NCBI GenBank assembly: GCA_029379385.1
Contig: CM055612.1
Coordinates: forward strand, 15,500,001 to 15,564,000
Length of the DNA stretch: 64,000 nt
Direction of reading: 5' to 3'
From: Quillaja saponaria
Taxonomy: Eukaryota; Streptophyta; Magnoliopsida; Fabales; Quillajaceae
Below, piece after piece: positions 35,285 to 46,814 of the stretch. The notes under the pieces are model-generated. The model searched no databases. It was not told the origin of the DNA and saw only the letters and a list, made by a program, of their open reading frames with translations. The position numbers were made by a program, and so were the translations under genes. Every line of letters starts with the position of its first letter. Within the stretch, counting starts at the first letter, position 1.

Positions 35285-36162
35285 TCAAAAGCCAAGACAT
35301 GACTGGATTCATTGATGGGAGTTATCCTATGCCACAATAGGAGCTCGCAATCTCCTACGATGAAGCTTCAGTTGAGAAAAGGGCTATTAACCCAGAATAT
35401 ATAGCATGGAAAAGATTGGATCGACTTCTTCAAGACTAGACTACAAGCACTTTATCTGGAAAAAGGTTCTGAATCTAGTGTGGGCTTGGAGACATCTAGA
35501 GAGGTATGAAATGCTCTGTTGGATTCATTTGCTCAAGAATCTCAAGAGAGAGTGTTCTACTTGACTCAACAACTTCAATTCCATAGTAAGAAATCTCTTA
35601 CCATGTTTGAGTGTCTATGCATATTTAAAAACTTATATGATGAATTGGCTACAATTGGGAAGCTAGTAAGTGATTTAACAAAGTTTTTGCACTACTGAGG
35701 GGGCTAGGTCCTGGCTATGAGGCATTTGTTACATCTATGCTTAATCCACCAACTTCTTCTTATCGTGAAATTGTTCCCTTACTTTAAGGACATGAAACTA
35801 TGAAAAATTTGCATAACTTTGATTTGTTCAATGCTCCTAATCAAAATGTAGCATTTGTTGGACAACGTCTTCAAAATAATCATAGTGGAAACAATTTTAC
35901 TTGGAAAGGAAAGCAAGAGTCTACAACATTCACTTCCAAAGGTCATGGATTTCCTTAATCAGGCTAGTATTTAAATAAAAGAGATAGTAATGCCAGCAAC
36001 ACAAGTAGACAGTCTTACAAAAATAATTGACAATCACAACATGAAGGTGGCTGAATTGTGAAATGCCAAATCTGTAACAAACCAGGTCATACAGCTATGC
36101 AGTGTTGGCATTAGTTCAACCAATCTTACTAACCTGAGGAAGCCACGCAAGCTCTTGTAGCT
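35285..36162 (+). pseudogene. Copia B gag
   Basis: Broken gag in mixed frames: NPEYIAWKRLDRLL, a stretch equivalent to the UBN2 domain, LRGLGPGYEAFVTSML, then an Asn-rich linker and zinc knuckle CQICNKPGHTAMQC (about 36065-36106). At least a dozen stops. Unlike Copia A it keeps a full-length gag region. Confidence 0.85.
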
Positions 36163-36420
36163 ATGTCAGTAAATGATTTTCAAGATTCTGCCTGGTATCC
36201 AGATACTGGTGCTTTTACTCATATTACTGATGACATTGGTAAGCTTGATACATTTGAACCTTACAATGGTAATGATAAAATAATTGTGGCTAATGGAAAT
36301 GCCTTGGATATAACTCATATAGGATCTTTAGACATACAAGTTCGCAACAAATCATTAAATCTTAAAAATGTATTAGTTATGCTTGAGATAAAAAAAATCT
36401 CATCTCTGTTAGCTAATTGA
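36163..36420 (+). pseudogene. Copia B protease
   Basis: AWYPDTGAFTHIT holds the catalytic D-T-G. IIVANGNALDITHIG and LNLKNVLVMLEIKK follow the family pattern. A stop after SSLLAN ends the frame. Confidence 0.85.
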
Positions 36421-36520
36421 CGTATGAATATCCTTATTTTTATTGTTCTCATCGGATGGTTTTGTGATAAAGAATAGGGAGACCAACAAAGAGATAAAGT
36501 CAAGAAGTAGACTTTGAGGA

Positions 36521-37153
36521 TTGTATGCCTTCCAGCTAGGAAATGAAGTATTTTACTCAACCAGACATCGAGTGGTATCTGATGAGGTTTGGCATCAAAG
36601 ATTAGGACATCCACATTCTGTAATTGTGGATGTACTAAAGAAAAACAAATTAAGTTCTAGTTATAAAAATAAGGTTGAGAAACTTTGTGATAGTTGCCAT
36701 ATAGCTAAGGCATGCAAATTACCTTTTCTTAGTTCAAATGATTTTTCTAATCAACCACTTGATGTCATACATTGTGATCTTTAGGGTGCAGCACTTGTTT
36801 TATCCTTTCAGAAATTCAAATATTATATGGTGTTTATTGATGAGTGTACACGCTTGACTTGGTTTTTTCCATTGAAGAGAAAATCAGACTTCACCCAATG
36901 CTTCATTACTTTTCATAAATATGTGACAAATCAGTTTAGCAAACAAGTCAAATTATTTCAGTTAGATGGTCAGGGTGAATTTTTTGATAAAAAATTTCTT
37001 GATTATCTAGTTGATCATGGTATAAAACCTAAACTTTCTTTTCCATGCACTTCAAAACAAAATGGGTTGGCGGAGTGTAAACATCGTGATATCACAAAAT
37101 TTGGCCTAACTTTATTATTTCATGATCATTGCCTAGAAAGAATTTGGACATAA
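36521..37153 (+). pseudogene. Copia B integrase
   Basis: VWHQRLGHPHSVIVDVLK and CDSCHIAKACKLPF are the zinc-binding part. The core has VIHCDL* where HxDxWGP is usual, then FIDECTRLTWFFPLK, LDGQGEFFDKKF (Asp 2 context altered from SDGGxEF) and NGLAECKHR where AERKHR is usual (Glu kept). Stops at 36782 and 37151. Downstream to 37604 the post-core phrases FVFLGYLDFYKGYRCY are visible. Confidence 0.85.
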
Positions 37154-37604
37154 GCTTGTGCCACAACAATATGGCTAATTAATCTCCTTCCATCTCGATT
37201 ATTGAAGTGAAAATATCCATGTGAATCATTAATGCAGAAAAGTCCAAATTATTCATCCTTATGAGTATTTGGCTGCAAATGTTTTCCTTATTTGAGAGGA
37301 TATGCAAAAACAAAATTTGACTCTAGATAATTTTTTTTTTGTTTTCCTTGGGTATTTAGATTTTTACAAGGGATATCGTTGCTACTACCCACTTATGAGT
37401 CGTGTTTATTTTTCACGTCATGTTGTATTTAATGAAGCAACATTTCCTTTTCTAAGTCCTGGACTCTTATTTTCTAATATACATATGACTGATGCAACAA
37501 ATTCCTTTTCTGAATGGTGCACAGGAAATTTTGATGAAACTCACTCATCCCAGTCACCTTTCTCATTGTATACTATGAATGACGTAAGTTTCGTTCCAAA
37601 TTAA

Positions 37605-38704
37605 CCTGAAGGCAACACTAATGGCACAAAACCACCTTCAACGAATTCTATATTATGTCAAGATTGCAACCAACCCACAAAGAATCTATCCAATACACTT
37701 TTCGAAACTTATATTGCTATGAGAGAGGACAACACACAAGAAACTAAAAATGAGCCACTTGTATTAGATGAAAATCATCTCTCTCACCCAGAAAATTCAC
37801 AACCTACCAATACTAAAGTTCATGAGTAGTCATCTCAATTAGTTGAATAGACTCGTCGCAGCATGCGTCTCCTAAAACCAAATCCAAAATATTCTTCTCA
37901 GGATTATTGTCTTATAAGTATGACTTTACCCATTGAGCTGAAAACCATCAAATCTATCCTTAAACATCCTGGATGGATAGCATCTATGCAAGAAGAACTA
38001 ATAGCTCTCCACCAAAATGAGATATGGGAACTTATTCCATGAGAATCAAGTATGAATGTTGTTGGCTGCAGATGGGTGTATAAGACAAAGACTAAATATG
38101 ATAGTACTCTTGATTGTCTTAAGGCACGACTAGTTGCCAAAGGCAAGTCCCCTGTATTGATTTTTCAAAGACTTTCTCTCAAGTGAATGAACCCACCACT
38201 ATTCGTGTCATACTAGCCATTGCATTGATTCATCATTGGGATATATGTCAACTTGATGTAAAAAATACATTTATGCATGGTCATCTTAGTGAATCAGTTT
38301 TCATGGAACAACCTCCTGGTTATCTAGATTATCAACGACCTGATCATGTTGGTAAATTAGAACGGGCTCCCTATAGTCTTTGACAAGCACCACGAGCTTG
38401 GTTTGGCAAGTTCAGCCACTTCCTATTGTCTATTGGTTTTCTTTACAGTATAGCTGATTCCTCATTATTTGTCTGTCATACCACACAAAGCATTCTCTTT
38501 TTATAACTATATGTGGATGATATCATTCTCACAGGCTCAAACCGAAGTCTCTTGCATCAATTTGTTGCCAAGCTACAAAAAGAATTTTCCATGAAAGACC
38601 TTGGTTATATCTCTTATTTTCTTGGAGTTGAGGTGAAAAAGTTCACCAATGGTCTATTTCTTAATCAATCTAAATATGCCATTGACCTTTTACAAAAGGC
38701 CTAA
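37605..38704 (+). pseudogene. Copia B linker and reverse transcriptase
   Basis: Linker with many stops to about 37930, then RT blocks across frames: HPGWIASMQEELIALH-equivalent, WVYKTK, FSKTFSQVNEPTTIRVIL, LDVKNTFMHGHLSESVF, FMEQPPGY, APRAWFGKF and catalytic YVDDIILTGSN (both Asp kept), DLGYISYFLGVEV. Stops at 38383 and just before YVDD. Confidence 0.85.
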
Positions 38705-39458
38705 TTGATTGGTTGTAAATCAATTTCTACTCCACAAGCTCAAAAACATCATCTTCCTCCTAATGGCGATGCACTATTTGATAATCCTCAACTTTATCGC
38801 AGTTTAGAGGATAGTTTTCAATATCTTACATTCACTTGTTCGGACATCTTTTATAGTGTCAATTATGTTTCTCAATATATGCAAGATCCTACTATCTATA
38901 ATTTTCAAATGGTCAAATTAATTCTTCGTGGTACTATGACTTATGGCCTTCACTTACTCTCCAAAAGCACCCTTGATCTCTATGCATTTTCAGACGATGA
39001 TTGGGTTGGCTGTCCCTTTACAAGATGATCTATTACTAGTTTTTGCACTACCTCAGCAACAATGACCTCTCTTGGAGTGCAAAAAAGCAGCTAACAGTGG
39101 CTCGCTCAAGTACTGAAACCGAATATCGTGCCATGGCATCAACTGCTGCAAAGTTAACATGGTTTTCCTTCCTATTTCACGATCTTGGGCTCTATCTAGC
39201 TAAATCACCAATATTGTTTTGTGATAATATTTCTGCACTCCACTTAACCATCAGTCCAGTTTTTCATGCTTGCACTAAACACATTGAGGTGGATTACCAT
39301 TTTGTTAGAAGAAAGTTTCACTTGGTTCTCTTGTCACCAAATATATGTTCTTTAATAACCAAGTGGCTGACATCTTCACCAAGCCTCTTGCTTGTAATAA
39401 GTTTACTCATTTCAGAACCAAACTGGGCCTTTTACCTCCTCAACCCAGTTTGCGAAGG
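38705..39458 (+). pseudogene. Copia B RNase H
   Basis: YRSLEDSFQYLTFT, then AFSDDDWVGCPFTR, a frameshift, LSWSAKKQLTVARSSTETEYRAM split over two phrases, CDNISALHLTISPVFHACTK and HIEVDYHFVRRK. A second frameshift follows. The tail ends at TGCGAAGG, a worn polypurine tract. Confidence 0.85.
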
Positions 39459-39778
39459 CGTTTAGAAGATAATGAATTTGGACATGTATAGGATAATGAA
39501 TCTAGACATGTAAAGGATTCTGCCATAATTTTCTCACACAATCAAGAGAGAATAAATAAGTCAAACAATGACCCGTAAATCAAGCAATAGTCATTGACCC
39601 ATGAATCAAGCAATCAAAGAATTATGATTTAGACAATCAAGAAAATCATGTTATGTATAGTCTTGCTAATGTATTTCATACTTGTAAAATTAGCCTATAA
39701 ATATTGACAAATATAGAACTTCAAGACTTGCCTTGAATCGGAGAATTTACACTTTACATTGTTTTATAAAAGTCTTTA
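39459..39778 (+). repeat. Copia B 3' LTR (about 320 bp)
   Basis: Matches both halves of the split 5' LTR and carries an extra near-duplicate GATAATGAAT..ACATGTA block (39468-39513). It holds TATAAATA at 39696-39703. Its ends are eroded (CG...TA). Confidence 0.85.
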
Positions 39779-40110
39779 CTTTTCTCTCCTGTTTTAGTGA
39801 ACCATTTCACCAATGAAAAATATAATGACTCGGGCTAAATACTCTCAAAATGAATATCTTTGGGATGTATAGCTTGGGACTGTATCAAATAAAATTTAAA
39901 AGGAATCTTAAAAATCTACCCAAAATCTAAAAATATTACAATAAAACAAATATTTAAGTAAAACTGTTCTAAAGAATCTTAAAAAATGAGAATAAGAAAA
40001 ATCTACCCAAATTTCTAGTCTTATAAAAAAGAAAGTTTTTTGCTTCTTTTTCTTTTCCTTTGCCCCCATGGACACTTTCTGCAAGTGTGTCCCACCACTG
40101 CATCTACAAG
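39779..40110. other. Continuation of repeat unit 1 and start of unit 2
   Basis: The first part (AACCATTTCACCAATGAAAA, CTCGGGCTAAATACTC) corresponds to 40630-40700 in unit 2, which shows Copia B split unit 1. From about 39950 the sequence corresponds to 41115-41215, the start of unit 3 (ATTTAAGTAAAA, AGTCTTATAAA, TTTTGCT). Confidence 0.6.
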
Positions 40111-40380
40111 TCTGTGCCATCGCTGCTTCTACAAATCTACGGATTCTTTCAGCAATTTCGTCCCGAAAGCTTCTTCTTGCAATTTCAACACTAGGGCTGC
40201 TTCCTGCAATTCTGTCACGATGGTTGCTTTTTATAATTTGGCCCTCTTGACTGCCTTCTATAATTCAGTTAACATGACTGCTTTCCCAATTCTGGCACCG
40301 TGGTTGCTTTTTTGTAATTTTGGCACCATGGCCGCTTTTCGTAATTCTAGCAGCATGGCACCATGACTACTTTCTCCAAT
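40110..40380. repeat. 27-bp minisatellite array, unit 2
   Basis: About ten imperfect copies around core TGCAATTCTGTCACCATGG; e.g. phrases CTTTTTGTAATTTTGGCACC, TTTCGTAATTCTAGCAGC, TTTCTCCAATTCTGG. Spacing stays near 27 with small indels. The plus frame (40040-40366) shows ASCNSVTMVAFYN-type units and the minus frame (40258-40518) ELRKAAMVPKLQK-type units. Confidence 0.75.
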
Positions 40381-41160
40381 TCTGGAATCAGGGTGATTGC
40401 TTTCTCCAACTCTAGGAGCACTACCATCCACTCCTCTCCAACCCCACCGCAGACCCTCCCTCTCCCTCTTCCTCCAGTGACTCTCCCTCTCCCACTCATT
40501 TCCCACCTTGTTGCCCATTTCTCTCTCGCTTCCGTTGCTTTATTCTCTTCTAGGCATTTTTTTAAAATCGTAATTTGCCTCCCTTTCTAAATTCTGTAAA
40601 AGATATATTTCTCCCGTTATTTTGGTGGCCCCATTAACAAATGAAAAATTATCAGATTTGGACTGAATCGTCTCGGGCAGAATACTCCCAAGCTAAATAT
40701 TCTCAAGATGAACCACCTCGAGCTAAATCAACTCAGACTGAATATTAGATGGTAGTAATTAATTATCTTTTTCGATTATAACATACTGGGTTACAACTAT
40801 AGAATTCTGACAATGATACCCATCTCCGGATCTTATGGCATAATTATATAAAAACAGTAAAACAAACCAACAATTGAGCAGAAAATTAAATTTTAATTTG
40901 TAAAACAATATGGTTGCATATAGGTTGTTGGTCAATGCACGAATTTAAAACAATGTCAAAATAAAGATAGGAGGAAGAATTGGATAGAGATAGTGGGCAG
41001 ATCTAAATAAGTTAAGTTGTGGATCAGATTGCCAAAACAATGTATAATAGATTTATCTTGACATTTCCCCATGCAAATAAAATAAAAGTGTAAGTGAAAA
41101 TGATACCAAAAATTAAAATTTAAGTAAAAATGTTCATACAAATTTAAAAAACAAAGGATA
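40381..41160. other. Remainder of unit 2 and spacer
   Basis: A CT-rich stretch (about 40430-40560) then AT-rich DNA. 40550-40700 aligns with the sequence on both sides of Copia B. No gene seen. Confidence 0.45.
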
Positions 41161-41560
41161 AGAATAAAATGCCCAAGCTTCTTCAATCTTATAAAGCAGA
41201 AAGTATTTTGCTAATTCTTCTCTTGGTTGTTTTCACCAATTCTGTCCCCATGGTTGTTTTCTCCTACTCTGCCCCAGTGGTTGCTTTCTCCAAATCTTCC
41301 CACACGACTTCTTTCTACAATTCAGACGCTTCTTTCAACAATTATGTCACCAATGCTGCTTCATGCAATTTAATCACAGGGGTTACCTCCTGCAATTCTG
41401 CCACAATGACTGCTTTCCGCAATTCCGCCAACATGACTGCTTCATGCAATTTTGGTAACAAGATACTTTCCCTAATTCCGGCACCATGTTGTTTTCTCTA
41501 ACCTGGCACCATAGCTGCTTTCTTCAATTTCGTCATCAAGGTGGTTGCTTTTTCCAATTT
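41161..41560. repeat. 27-bp minisatellite array, unit 3
   Basis: Third array of the family, about 12 imperfect copies. A plus frame at 41169-41501 (110 aa) has a hydrophobic start (SILLILLLVVF) and nine-residue units such as MTAFRNSAN and MTASCNFGN. It resembles a secreted repeat peptide, but the repeat is open in other frames too, so coding is unproven. Confidence 0.7.
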
Positions 41561-41760
41561 CAGGTAAAATTTTCATTTTTTAAAATCAAAATCATGTATC
41601 TAGAGCTCTCCAGCTTTTATAATTAAGACCCTAAAATCTGCGCTCATCTCCCAGATCAGCTTTCAGTGATAAAATAAAACAAGATTGATAATTATGTAAT
41701 TAGTTAACAGCCCAAGATGGACACAACATCAACACCAAAAAAAACTAGAATTTCTTTCAT
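41561..41760 (+). repeat. 200-bp segment duplicated at 53914-54120
   Basis: From CAGGTAAA to AGAATTTCTTTCAT, with long shared runs such as CCCAAGATGGACACAACATC and AATTATGTAATT. The junction CAG|GTAA looks like a splice donor. Confidence 0.85.
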
Positions 41761-42710
41761 ACTGACACCTTTTGATATGAGGTTGAAAAAGTAGCCATCA
41801 ACTTTCTTTGAATATTTGATAATATTGGTTCGTTATTTGCTGTTACGAGATGGGGTTAGGATGTATTTTGGAGTAAATTGAAATTATGAGAAAGCTTTGT
41901 CTTAAAATTGTATCGAGTTCTTGTAAGTGACATCCTGCAGGGAAATTGATAGACTAGGGAGTGTGCTTTACCGAATTCAATAAACGTCACGCAAGTGTTC
42001 AATTTTTATTTTTTATTTTAAGAAAAATGCATACAAAATTTATCATGACATATTCTTTCTTGGCTTGTCAAGTTATTTTCGAGACATACTTCTCTATAAA
42101 ATGCAATAATCAAGATCTCTTATGCAAAGAAACAAGTGCAGTAAAATCAAAACCATATTTGAATGTTTTTTTTTTTTTTTGGGTAAGAAATCACAACATA
42201 ATATTGTCAAGCCATATGCGTCCACTTGTAATACAACAATGCTTGTTACTAGAGGAGTTTGTCGTCTCTAGTATTTTACATTGAGTGAAATACTTATACC
42301 ATGATAGAGGAGTACGCTCCAAGAAGAATTTTATACTCTAGTATAGCAGTATGTGCCTAGAATTTTACATTTTTCTCCTAGGAAAAAAAAAAAGAAAAAA
42401 GAAAAAAAAACACATGTGCAAGAGCTTGAGCTCGTGCGAGGATGTTAGTCTTTATATATTGATGCCTTAATCTATTGTTTAATTACAACATACACAAAAA
42501 TATAGATCTTTCACGTAAAGTTTTAACTTCATCTGTTTGACTTAGATTGATGTAATTAGTATATTGAAAGTTGAAATCCACTTATACATTCAAATATAAG
42601 TGTAGCATTTGATTTTTGATAATGAGATTATTGGCTTTTTATATAAAAAAAAAAAAATCTCTTAAATTTTTTCTCCTTCAATTATAGAAAAATCTCCTCA
42701 TAAAGTCAAT
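41761..42710. other. AT-rich intergenic DNA left of Gypsy element
   Basis: No gene recognised; poly-T and A/G runs (42166-42180, 42385-42410). Ends at target duplication TCAAT (42706-42710). Confidence 0.5.
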
Positions 42711-43690
42711 TGTCACATCCTCAAATAAGGATATGACTGGCCGGAGGAATGAATAACTACACCCCTGTAACCCTAAATACTCAAGTATTATACATCCCTG
42801 ACTCTTAAACACATTACTGTTAAGACAAATAAAATATTACTAAGTTAAAATAAAATCATGACTCGGTTATTAAACATAAAAGATTTACTGCAAATTCGAC
42901 AATAGTTCCTTGTAAAGCGAAACTTGCACATAATACATATATACAGCTTGTTACAAGGTCAATAGTAAACCATAGTATCAAAATATACAAATGAGCTTTA
43001 CTCCTAACAAAATATAAAATTTTCCTGGTTAACACAGTATACAACAATAATGCAAAACATCTAAAGTGACTGCAAGTGTCGTTCTTTAAGCTTCAAGTGT
43101 GCGATTTTGAGATATACCTTGCCGTAATAGTGCCGGCAGGTAGCAAGTTTTGACACGGCGAACAATGGTTTCCTGGAAACTAACAAAGGAAGCAATGAGT
43201 CACAAAGACTTAGTGAGCAAACCACGTACTCTAAGGATACTAGCATCATACAACACATATATCATTAATCTCATGTATAAATTTAATTATGCATGTACGT
43301 ATTTATAATTATCATACGATCACAATTCACATCTTTCACAATTTTCAATATAGCAATCCAAGCATACTAACAAACAAAGGGTCAATGAGTAACTCAGCCC
43401 TGCACAACAGTATCATCCTCTACCGGGCATTTACGCACCCACACAATAGATTAATTCTCCTTACATAATCTATCCTACTGGGGCTGAGCACTCAATTTTA
43501 AAAATAATTATCAGAATCATAATATCTCAAAATTTCAATTTAGAATATTGTAGGTGCACCTAGATTTCACTATCAAAAATAATAATCATTTATTAAAAAA
43601 AATTTTATTTTGTTGGCCCTTATTAACCACAAGCAATATCAAACAAATATAATTCAATTAAGTCACTGAAATACTATACTTGCTTATTTC
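42711..43690 (-). repeat. Gypsy 3' LTR, truncated (980 bp kept)
   Basis: Aligns with 48334-49335 of the 5' LTR up to TGCTTATTTC, then switches directly into pol. The U3 side, about 1.5 kb, the polypurine tract and the pol end are deleted. Confidence 0.9.
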
Positions 43691-44110
43691 CTCGTACATG
43701 AGATTTTTATCAACTTGTACCTCATGAATTCGTAAGATATGAGACTCATTCGACAAATACTTTCAAAGCATCGATACATGGAATACTGGATGTACTATTT
43801 CCAAATCTGGGGGCAAAGCCAACCGATATGCTACTGCTCCAATTTTATCTAGGATTTGAAAAGGCCTAATAAATCTCGGGCTTAGCTTACCTTTCTTACC
43901 AAATCTCATTGTGCCTTTAAAAAGAGAAACCTTCAGAAACACGTGATCACTTACTTCAAATTCCAATTGCCTTCTACGGTTATCAGCATATAGCTTATGT
44001 CGGCTTTGAGCTATCTGTAGTCTATCAGGAATCACTTGAACCTTCTCTAAAGCATCGTGGATCAATTATGGTCCCAACAACTGATGCTCTCCCTTCTCAA
44101 ACCATCCAAG
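43691..44110 (-). pseudogene. Gypsy integrase C-terminal module
   Basis: Minus frame 44065-43763: [77 protein letters not shown]. This is the conserved module after the integrase core. It continues past a stop as KYLSNESHIL and VDKNLMYE and is then cut by the LTR junction at 43691. Confidence 0.9.
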
Positions 44111-45120
44111 TGGAGATCGACATTTTTTACCATACAAGCTTCAAATAGTATCATATGAATGCTACTAAGTAAACTCCATTAGTGGAAGAAGTTGATCCTA
44201 ATTACCTCCAAAATCCATCACACAGGCTCGTAACATATCCTCTAGAGTTTGTATAATTCTCTCGGATTGCCCATCAGTTTGAAGATGAAAAGCTGTATTG
44301 AACAATAACTGAGTACCAAGATCCTCCTAAAATGATTTCTAGAGCGCAGCAGTAAATTGAGCACCCCGGTTAGAAATAATGGAAACTGGTACTGCATGTA
44401 ATGAAACAATCTCGTCCAAATACAATTTCGCATACTGATGTGCTGAGTAAGTAGTCTTCACAGGAAGAAAATGTGAGACTTGGTTAAACGATCTACAATC
44501 ACCCAAATAGAATCAAAACCCCTAAGAGTCTTAGGAAGTCCTGATTCAAAGTCTATAGTAACTTTTTTCCACTTCTACTCCGGAACGTCAAGCTTTTGTA
44601 ACATACCTGTAGGTCTCTGATATTCAGCTTTCACTTGTTAACACACCAAGCACCTAGAAACAAAATCAACAACATTTTTCTTTATACCATTCCACCAATA
44701 AAATTTTCTTAATTCCTAATACATTTTAGAAGAACAAAGATGCATGACATATGATAAACAATAAGCAGCTTCGAGAATCTTTCTTCTTAACTCTAATTAG
44801 GTGGCATAACAATTCGATCATCATACCTCAATACTCCTTCACCGTCTACCTTGAAATTACCAATAACACCTTGATCACATTTAATTTTCTCAGCAATCAC
44901 CTCTGGATCAAGCACTTGTGCTACTTTTATAGCTTCTACAAAGGTGGACTTCACTTGAATATGAGCTAGCAATATCTCTTGAGGGGACACCTCAAACTTA
45001 ACTCCATCAGCCATATATTGCTGCAAATCTTTTACTACCTGATTACGCATAGCTACCAAATGGGATAAATTACCCGTAGACTTTCTACTTAGGGCATTGA
45101 TGACCACATTTGCTTTACCT
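44111..45120 (-). pseudogene. Gypsy integrase core
   Basis: 45107-44793 gives the RNase H/integrase linker (NALSRKSTGNLSH, VLRYDDRIVMP). The core shows WVIVDRLTKS (Asp 1), ISNRGAQFTAAL where the second catalytic Asp is Asn (SDRG to SNRG, near 44370), and [20 protein letters not shown] (Glu kept). Stops and a frameshift lie near 44338. The mutated Asp alone should abolish strand transfer. Confidence 0.85.
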
Positions 45121-45582
45121 AGATGATAAGAAATTGAAAATCATAATCTTCCAGTAACTTAATCTATCTACGTTGCCTCAAATTTAGCTCCTTTTGATCA
45201 AAGATATATTTAAGACTTTTGTGATTCATAAAAATCTCAAAAGTCTCATCATACAAGTAATGTCTCCATATTTTTAATGCAAAATTACTGCTGCCATTTC
45301 AAGATAATGGGTAGGGTAGTTCACATCATGCTTTTTCAACTGTCTTGAAGTATATGCCATAACTTTTTCATCCTGCAACAAAACACAACCAAGTTCAATA
45401 CGAGAAACATCACAAAACAAAGTATACTTACCAGTACTAGAGGGAAGTACAAGAATAAGAGTTGAGGTCAAACAAGTTTTTGACTTTTGAAAGCTTTCTT
45501 CATAAGTCTCGGACCACGAAGACTTAATTCCTTTCTGAGTTAATCGAGTCAAAGGAGTAGTAATAAGAGAGAAATTCTCCAC
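45121..45582 (-). pseudogene. Gypsy RNase H
   Basis: [26 protein letters not shown], then [39 protein letters not shown]. First catalytic Asp present though the usual CDAS is CDVS. After 45274 the frame is shifted. Confidence 0.85.
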
Positions 45583-46165
45583 GAACCTCTGTAATAACCA
45601 GCCAAACCCAGAAAACTTTGGATTTCAGAAATATTTGTTGGTTGGGGCCAATTCTGAACTGCTTCTATCTTTCTAGGATCTACCTGAATTCCTTCCTTAG
45701 AAATCACATGTCCGAGAAAAGTCACATGATTCAGCCAAAATTCACACTTAGAGAATTTAGCATAAATCTTATTTTTCCTAAGTGTTTGCAATACAATACG
45801 AAGATGATGCTCATGTTCCTGCTCACTTCAAAAGTATACCAGGATGTCATCAATGAAAACAATGACAAACTGATCCAAGAAAGGCTTAAACACCTTATTC
45901 ATCAGATCCATGAATGTTGCAGGAGCATTAGTAAGCTCGAAAGACATAACTAAAAAATTGTAATGCCCATATTGAGTACGAAAAGCAGTCTTCGAAATGT
46001 CTTCTTTCTTAATTTGGAGCTGATGATACCCTGAACAAAGGTCAATGTTGGAAAAGCACTGAGCTCCCTGTAACTGATTAAATAAGTCATCAATCCTGGG
46101 GAGAGGATACTTGTTTTTAACTGTAACCTTATTCAACTGCTGGTAATTGATACACAGTCTATAGG
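45549..46165 (-). pseudogene. Gypsy reverse transcriptase
   Basis: 46136-45828: [34 protein letters not shown] (motif A Asp), [20 protein letters not shown] and FIDDILVY with both catalytic Asp. 45791-45549: [26 protein letters not shown]. The N-terminal part (GFIRPSTSPWGAPVLF-type) is missing: sequence jumps from PISISP to LCINYQQLN near 46161, a deletion of about 55 codons. Confidence 0.9.
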
Positions 46166-46496
46166 GGAAATAGAAATTGGTTGAGTACCAGGTAATAGCT
46201 CAATGCCGAACTTAATCTTCCGATCAGGAGGAAGCCTAGGAAGTTTTTCAGGAAATACATCAGAAAACTCTCACCACTGGAATACGATTTAAAAGAGGAC
46301 ACTCTAACTAAGTATCCTTGACAAAAGCTAAATAAGCTTGATGCTTCTTCCTAATAAGTCGTCTTTCTTGAATGACTAAAATCATATTGAAAGGAACTTC
46401 ACTCCAATCCCCATGAAAAATAGAAATTGGTTTTGCAAGAATACTGAACTTAACACTCTTGTCACGATAATCTACCTAGGCATGATGATTAGACAA

Positions 46497-46772
46497 CTAA
46501 TCCATACCTAGAATCACATGCTCTAACATATTCAGTATGATTAAGTCAGCCAAATAATTATCATCACCTACAAGAACCTTACATGAAGGTATATAACGGT
46601 CTGCTAGAATAGTTTCCCCTAACATAATTAAGACTATTAAAGGAATTTCAAGAGGCTCAGATACCCTCTTCACAAAAGAAGCAAAATATGGTGATATAAA
46701 AGAGTGAGTAGCCCCAGGATCAAACAATACTTTAGCACCAACTGAACAAACAAACAAATTACCTACTACCAT
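46497..46772 (-). pseudogene. Gypsy protease
   Basis: VLFDPGATHSFISPYF, SCKVLVGDDNYLADLIIL and HVILGMDWL. The catalytic D-S-G is D-P-G here (TCT to CCT type change), expected to inactivate the enzyme. The gap 46166-46496 reads as the degenerate linker to RT. Confidence 0.9.
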
Positions 46773-46814
46773 AACATTAGAAGCCTATGCGTCCTAAGTC
46801 ATCAAAGCATAAAC

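Larger units (their letters stand above)
30768..39778 (+). mobile_element. Copia element B, host of Copia A
   Basis: Plus-strand Copia element about 9.0 kb long including a 4.0-kb nested element. The 5' LTR is split (30768-30896 and 34937-35103) by Copia A. The interior 35104-39458 carries worn gag, protease, integrase, reverse transcriptase and RNase H in Copia order, and the 3' LTR is 39459-39778. The LTR halves match the 3' LTR: GAAGATAATGAATTTG, TTTTCTCACACAAT, AAGCAATAGTCATTGAC, GTCTTGCTAATGTATTTCAT and TTTTATAAAAGTCTTTA. LTR divergence and very many stops make it clearly older than A. The termini are no longer TG...CA and no target duplication is visible. Confidence 0.85.

Noticed and set aside
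45618..45953. 111-aa plus-strand frame
   Set aside because: Antisense of reverse transcriptase on the minus strand.
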